Part shown: in pieces, positions 60,172 to 64,000 of the stretch
Layout of the letters: each line of letters begins with the position of its first letter
Position numbering within the stretch: the stretch's first letter is position 1
Source: Streptomyces sp. DG2A-72
GTDB lineage: Bacteria; Actinomycetota; Actinomycetes; Streptomycetales; Streptomycetaceae
Assembly: GCF_030499575.1 (NCBI RefSeq)
Contig: NZ_JASTLC010000001.1
Location: forward strand, 9,138,001 to 9,202,000
Direction: 5' to 3'
DNA length: 64,000 nt
Position numbers and translations under genes: made by a program
The notes under the pieces: generated by a model
Told to the model about the DNA's origin: nothing
What the model saw: only the letters and a program-made list of their open reading frames with translations
Databases searched by the model: none

Positions 60172-60783
60172 TTGGTTCCGCATTCTGCCGCACTCGACCT
60201 GCCCCACGCCCTGGCCGAGTGGGTCACCATGCTCATCGTCACCCGCGAGGGTGACCGTCGCTGCAAACTCCCGCCGCACCAGCGTGCGCTGGTCGGCCTG
60301 GTGTACCTGCGCCGGCACGACACCCTCGCCCAGATCGCCGCCGGCTTCGGTATCTCGGTGGGCACCGCCCACGCCTGCACCACCACGGTGATCAGCCTGC
60401 TCGCAGAATGTGCACCGGGCCTGCTCAAGGCGCTGCGCGAGACCGATCCCGACTACGTCCTGCTCGACGGCATTCTCGCGGAGTGCGACAGGGTCGGCGA
60501 CAGCCGGGCGGCTGCTGTGGATCTCGCCCGTGCTGCCCGGCCGCGCGCACGACCTCACAGCGGCCCGCACCCACCGGATCATCCGGATCTGCGAACGCCC
60601 AGGGCGTCCCGGTCCTCGCCGACCGCGCCTACACAGGAGCCGGCCCGTGGGTGACGACACCCCTCAGACGCCCGCCGGGCCGTGACCTCACCCCCACCCA
60701 GCAAACCGTCAACCGCGCGCTGTCCGCAGCGCGGGCGCCGGTCGAGCGCGGCATCGCACGACTGAAGTCATGGCTGATCTTCA
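60172..60783 (+). pseudogene. IS5-family transposase remnant
   Basis: A DDE transposase piece starting TTG 60172: [40 protein letters not shown] and [16 protein letters not shown] (helix-turn-helix), then [20 protein letters not shown] with a catalytic Asp. About 24 codons are missing after GDSRA. The remainder reads [20 protein letters not shown] in a shifted frame and [20 protein letters not shown] then ARAPVERGIARLKSW in a third. It ends where the degenerate CRISPR repeats begin, so the 3' end of the element is lost. Confidence 0.8.
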
Positions 60784-60991
60784 TTGGCCCTCGCCGCGGG
60801 TGCTTGGAGCAGAAATGGCAAGGCGCCCTGGGTGAGACGTGCGCAGGACGATCCCCGCGAGTGCGAGGAGCACCGCGTTGTACCGCAGGGCCCGGCGGCC
60901 TCGGGACCATCCCCGCGGGTGCGGGAGCAGAATGTACGCCATGGCGGCACGCATCGCTGCGCGAGGCCATCCCCGCGGGCGCGGAAGGCGG
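60784..60991 (-). CRISPR. Degenerate type I-E-like CRISPR array (four repeats, three spacers)
   Basis: Four 29-bp repeats at 60784, 60845, 60903 and 60963. The best preserved (60903-60931) contains ATCCCCGCGGGTGCGGGAGC, whose complement resembles the GGGGATG-ending I-E repeats of Streptomyces. The others differ by 4-10 bases (for example ATCCCCGCGAGTGCGAGGAG at 60851). The gaps are 32, 29 and 31 bp, the size of I-E spacers. No cas gene is present in the window and a broken IS5 element abuts the first repeat, so this is a decayed, detached fragment. Confidence 0.7.
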
Positions 60992-61245
60992 CGCGGCTTG
61001 GCCTGGCCGATCGAGGAGGCTTGCGCGGTGCGATCGAGCCGCACGAGCTCCGACCTCACGCGCTCGGCGTCACCGCGGCCGACCAACTCCGCGGCACGAC
61101 GCTGCGTCACGGGCCAGAACGCGGTACCACGGCCCGGACCACTGCCCGTCCGCCTTCTGTCGCCAGTGCCGTCGCGGTTCCCCTCGAGGAGCGGAAGGCG
61201 GTGCGTGAGTCGACGAGGCGGTCCTGTCTACCGACTTTGGTTTTC
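60992..61245. other. Non-coding or unrecognised stretch inside the fragment-rich region
   Basis: About 250 bp with no supportable gene on either strand. A short minus-strand frame (AAELVGRGDAERVRSELVRL) has some coding character but no recognisable family. The last 25 bp (CCTGTCTACCGACTTTGG near 61222) resemble the tRNA 3' end in degenerate form. Confidence 0.4.
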
Positions 61246-61288
61246 GCAGGTCGGAGGCCGTTTTCCCGTTTACGGGAGGGCGGCTTTT
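61246..61288 (+). repeat. Right copy of the 43-bp direct repeat (possible att site)
   Basis: Matches 54239-54281 with three mismatches. Unlike the left copy it is not preceded by an intact tRNA, only by a degenerate piece (CCTGTCTACCGAC) recalling the T arm and acceptor end. The pair therefore looks like attL/attR of an element of about 7 kb that used the tRNA-Pro gene, or a duplicated terminator. About 115 bp without genes follow before the methyltransferase stop. Confidence 0.6.
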
Positions 61289-61402
61289 CCCGTTCCCGGA
61301 AGGCTGGTGGTCGCAGGCCGACTGCCGGGTCGGCGGAAGCTCAGTCCGGTGAAGGGGTTATGTGGGGTGCTGTGGGTGCGGGCGCTTGAGCAGGCCCGGT
61401 GC

Positions 61403-62503
61403 TCACAAGTCGGGTGACTGCGGGCTTCGGTTGGCGCTGGTGCCGGTGGACTGGGCAGGGGCCTTCGCGGCGAGGATGCGGTAGGCGTTGCTGTGGCGTG
61501 GCAGCAGCGGGCGGACAGTCAGGTCGAGCAGGAGGCCGGCCGGCAGCGCAGGCAGGGCGAGGAGCAGCGCGGCGGCCCATCGTGCGTGGTCGGTTGTGGT
61601 GGGTGGGCGAGGTACCCAGGGGCGGCGTGGGTCCTGGGCGAGGGTGGAAAGAAGCCTTTTGGCGCCCAACAGAAAGTCCAGTCCAAGGTCGGCTCGTCTG
61701 CGCTCGACGGTCAAGATCGAGAGGCCGTTGGCGGCGAGGGCCTGTTTGAGGTTGCCGACGGGGAACATGTGCAGGTGCTGGGGTTGCACCCACTGTGACC
61801 AGTACTTGCCGAGGAGGCGGGCCCCGGCGCATTCGGGGTCGGGTACCTCGATGAGGAGGTGTCCGCCGGGGGGCAGGACGTGTGCGGCGGCGCGGATCTC
61901 AGCGATCGGGTCGATTGTGTGCTCGAGATAGTGGTGCATGCTCACCACGTCGTAGCGGTGGGTGAGGGTGTCGGCGAGGTCGGGGAACGAGCCTTGGTGA
62001 GCGTCGTCGATCCAGCCACGGCGTTGGGCTTCTCGCACTCCGTCGCCGCGGTCCAGGCCCGCGAAGGTGGTCTGTGGCCAGATCTGCTTGGCGGTGTGGC
62101 AGAAATGCCCGTAGCCCGTGCCGACATCCAGCCAGGCGCGGGGCGTGGTGTATGGCTGGAGCATGCGGGCGCGTCGCTGGTAGAGCTTGCGCATCAAGCT
62201 GAAACCGAACTCGACGCTCTTGGCACCGAGCCCGTCGTAGAGGTCCCGGTAGTAGAACTCAAGGCCGGAGGCGTTCAGTCGGGGGTTCTGAAATATGTGT
62301 CTGCAGTCGCGGCACCGTTCCAGCGTGAACGAACCGGGCTTGGCTTGAATGAAGTCGGGGCTGGTCAGGTGGACTTGAAGGGTCGTTGAGCCGCACCAGG
62401 GGCAGTCAGGGCGGCGCGGCTCCAGAAAGCGGGCCGTTCCGTCGGCGAGGTCGGCCTGGTAGCTGGTTCTCAGGGCGGCTCGCGTGCTGGGCGTGGTCAT
62501 CAC
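61403..62503 (-). CDS. Class I SAM-dependent methyltransferase with N-terminal zinc-binding motif
   Basis: A 366-residue methyltransferase. The N-terminus has a zinc-ribbon-like pair (CPWCG ... CRDC) typical of sugar C-methyltransferase-like proteins. The SAM-binding core is RAWLDVGTGYGHFCHTAKQI, with YDVVSMHHYLEHTIDPIAEI and HVLPPGGHLLIEVPDPECAG. The C-terminus has a hydrophobic stretch (WAAALLLALPALPAGLLLDL), so the protein may sit at the membrane. The probable substrate is a lipid or glycan intermediate. The start is ATG 62503 or 62500. It lies just outside the right copy of the direct repeat. Confidence 0.85.
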   Translation of the reverse strand: MMTTPSTRAALRTSYQADLADGTARFLEPRRPDCPWCGSTTLQVHLTSPDFIQAKPGSFTLERCRDCRHIFQNPRLNASGLEFYYRDLYDGLGAKSVEFGFSLMRKLYQRRARMLQPYTTPRAWLDVGTGYGHFCHTAKQIWPQTTFAGLDRGDGVREAQRRGWIDDAHQGSFPDLADTLTHRYDVVSMHHYLEHTIDPIAEIRAAAHVLPPGGHLLIEVPDPECAGARLLGKYWSQWVQPQHLHMFPVGNLKQALAANGLSILTVERRRADLGLDFLLGAKRLLSTLAQDPRRPWVPRPPTTTDHARWAAALLLALPALPAGLLLDLTVRPLLPRHSNAYRILAAKAPAQSTGTSANRSPQSPDL

Positions 62504-62689
62504 GGCGTCCTCGTCCTTTCCTGGGCCGGCGGATAGCCGGCGCCCAGGGGCCTGTGGATGTCGGTGGGGAAGGGGCTCGTGTTCGTTCTTGGTGTTCTAT
62601 CAGTGGTGCGCGCCGATGTCGGGGCCGAAGTCGGCCAGGGGGTTGGCAGGTTATGGGCGTCGAGGGAGAAGGCGTGAAGGGCCGTTCCG

Positions 62690-63121
62690 TGGTCGCCGGA
62701 GGTGGTGGCGCCGAGGAAGCGCATCGTGGGGTACGCCGTCCTGCGCGAGGCCGGCCTCGACACCCTCCGCGAGCTCAAGGCCATGGTCGACCGCTTCGAT
62801 CTGCGTACCAGCTTTCCCGTCGAGGTACGCACCGCGCCCGCGGACGACATCACCCTCTCCACCGCGTCCGACGCGACAGCGCCTGCATAGCCGTCCACGT
62901 GTACCGCGGAACCCACCCCTTACCGTGAGTACTTCGCAAAAGCGGAGCACATCTTCATGGCGCACGAGGGACGCCCGCACTGGGGCAAACTCCACACCCG
63001 CGACGTCGGCCACTTCGCCGAGGTCTATCCGCGTTTCGCCGAGTTCACCGCGCTGCGCAACCGGCTCGACCCCGACCGGCGCTTCACCAACGCGTACGTG
63101 CGAAGGCTTTTGGGCCACTGA
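62690..63121 (+). pseudogene. D-arabinono-1,4-lactone/alditol oxidase, C-terminal remnant with frameshifts
   Basis: Fragments of the C-terminal half of an FAD-linked ALO-type oxidase in three frames. LDTLRELKAMVDRFDLRTSF then PVEVRTAPADDITLSTAS is interrupted, next comes ACIAVHVYRGT, and then YREYFAKAEHIFMAHEGRPH followed by WGKLHTRDVGHFAEVYPRFA and RLDPDRRFTNAYVRRLLGH. The stop is at 63119-63121. The FAD-binding N-terminal half is absent. At least two indels separate the pieces. Confidence 0.75.
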
Positions 63122-63776
63122 ACCGGATCGGGCGGGCTCCCGGCAGGCAAATTCCGCCGAATCGGCCCCGAGCGCGGCCAGTTGGTAGGGCGGCCACGCC
63201 TCGGGGTTGCCGGTGTCGGCACCCCGGAGACGTCTCGTCATCACAGGTCAGAGGGCATGTCCTCGTCGCCGAGGCAGTCGTGGGAGGTGAATGATCTGTG
63301 GATACGGCTTCAAAGTTTCAGCACAAATTACTCACGTCCCCCTCTCCAGACTGGGTTCGATGGTCTAGATTGACCTTGCTTCACATGCGGGACACGAGGC
63401 GACAAATGATGATCTATAGGTCTGCCGCTGCGAACAACGCATCGCGTTTCCGGCGCCAGACGTGGGGGTGATCAATTTGTGGAGCCCGAGAGGGGCCTTG
63501 GGCGCGGGGAGCATCCGGGGTTTCGACGGGTTCCTGCGCACCTCGAGTGGCCGACAGGACGTACGAGTCTGCTGCCGCCGGGGCGGGTTGTACACGTAGC
63601 GCTGCAGTAGCCGGGATGTCGTGCGCGGGCAGGAGTCGCCCGCGGGGAGGGGAACAGTGCGGCGCGGGGGGCGGGGGGCCTCCCGAGGGGAGGAATCATG
63701 CGGGGGGCGGGGGCCTCCCGGGGGGAGGAACGGTGTTTGGCGACCACGTCGTACCACTGGGGACCGGGGGGGTTCT
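63122..63776. other. Long intergenic region with a G-rich direct repeat
   Basis: About 650 bp without a recognisable gene, upstream of the membrane protein at the window end. It contains two copies of a 33-36 bp G-rich element with GGCCTCCC...GGGAGGA hairpins (about 63663-63730). The promoter of the downstream gene should lie here. The AT-rich part near 63300-63400 has no clear promoter spacing. Confidence 0.45.
63663..63730. repeat. Two direct copies of a G-rich hairpin element
   Basis: GCGGGGGGCGGGGGGCCTCC at 63663 is repeated with small changes from 63699, each followed by a GGGAGGA arm that can pair with CCTCCC. A weaker relative (GGAGGGGAACAGTGC) precedes them. Confidence 0.6.
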
Positions 63777-64000
63777 GTGCGGCAGGGGGGATTAGTCGAC
63801 CCTTTTTCGTCGGCGCGCGGGGGTCTGGCGAGTGGGGCAATCAGCCAGCCCGCGATCGAATGGGAGCAGCGGTACCGCCGTGCCGTGATCACCAGCGACA
63901 CGGTGGCCACCGCCTTGGTGGTGGCGGCGATCGGCAACTTCTTCGGGGCCCGGGACGCGGCCAACTGGCACGAGAAATGGGGAATTCTCGCATTCTGTAC
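63777..64000 (+). CDS. Probable polyprenyl glycosylphosphotransferase (5' end only)
   Basis: An open frame runs from GTG 63777 past the window end. It reads MRQGGLVDPFSSARGGLASG, then PAIEWEQRYRRAVITSDTVA then TALVVAAIGNFFGARDAANW and HEKWGILAF, with the first hydrophobic segment starting near residue 42. This matches the N-terminus of exopolysaccharide sugar transferases (undecaprenyl-phosphate glycosylphosphotransferases) that I remember from Streptomyces. The catalytic domain is outside the window, so the call rests on the N-terminus only; the start could lie upstream. Confidence 0.6.
   Translation, partial: MRQGGLVDPFSSARGGLASGAISQPAIEWEQRYRRAVITSDTVATALVVAAIGNFFGARDAANWHEKWGILAFC

Noticed and set aside
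60784..60991. Active CRISPR-Cas immunity
   Set aside because: The repeats are too degenerate and there are no cas genes within the window.

Overview
The window is high-GC actinobacterial DNA and almost certainly Streptomyces chromosome. It has GTG/TTG starts with GGAGG-type ribosome binding sites, many 1-8 bp start/stop overlaps, a conservon (cvnABCD), a c-di-AMP riboswitch ahead of a secreted LysM/M23 protein, and a hopanoid cluster. From memory, the left half follows the gene order around the S. coelicolor hopanoid locus (about SCO6743-SCO6771); no search was run.

Layout. 0-9 kb: tex, an SCO6745-like gene, a GlxA-type AraC regulator with a DJ-1/PfpI partner, an enoyl-CoA hydratase, an HATPase regulator, idi and a zinc/cadmium-type CDF exporter. 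9-16 kb: seven tightly packed genes (two CDP-alcohol phosphotransferases, a nucleotidyltransferase, a glycerol-1-phosphate-dehydrogenase-like enzyme, a glycosyltransferase, and a TagGH-type ABC exporter). They look like a complete but uncharacterised route to an exported glycerol- or sugar-alcohol-phosphate glycoconjugate. 16.4-29.3 kb: the hopanoid operon (leader ORF, hpnC, hpnD, a 46-aa linker ORF, hpnE, polyprenyl synthase, shc, hpnG, hpnH, ispG, dxs, class III aminotransferase), which carries its own MEP-pathway genes. 29.3-41.7 kb: a decayed XRE/DUF6126 pair, a phosphatase, an alpha-galactosidase, the riboswitch-controlled M23 protein, a collapsed azlCD/lrp locus, a GDSL hydrolase, a TetR/dehydrogenase operon with a palindromic operator, a MOSC protein, an MBL hydrolase and a broken GAF gene. 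42.4-47.3 kb: a conservon whose sensor kinase has four near-identical 72-residue tandem repeats. 47.5-54.0 kb: threonine degradation (tdh-kbl), small regulators and a split transketolase. 54.15 kb: tRNA-Pro(GGG). 54.2-61.3 kb: a graveyard of gene fragments (IS256, MalG-type permease, NarL regulator, SnoaL, SDR, IS5, four degenerate type I-E-like CRISPR repeats) around a few intact genes. It is bounded by a 43-bp direct repeat of the sequence just 3' of the tRNA. 61.4-64 kb: a methyltransferase, a broken lactone oxidase and the start of a membrane protein, probably a polyprenyl glycosylphosphotransferase.

How it fits together. IspG and Dxs (plus the nearby Idi) feed isoprene units to the polyprenyl synthase. 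HpnC, HpnD and HpnE convert farnesyl diphosphate to squalene, Shc cyclises it, HpnH and HpnG add and process the ribosyl side chain, and the aminotransferase probably aminates it. The neighbouring 9-16 kb operon also acts at the membrane, so this half of the window is largely about envelope lipids and glycoconjugates.

Caveats. hpnC and azlD each appear to lack a single base, and other broken genes lie near them. Some of these breaks could be consensus errors rather than real mutations; reads would settle it. Family assignments rest on motifs and remembered families, not on database searches.
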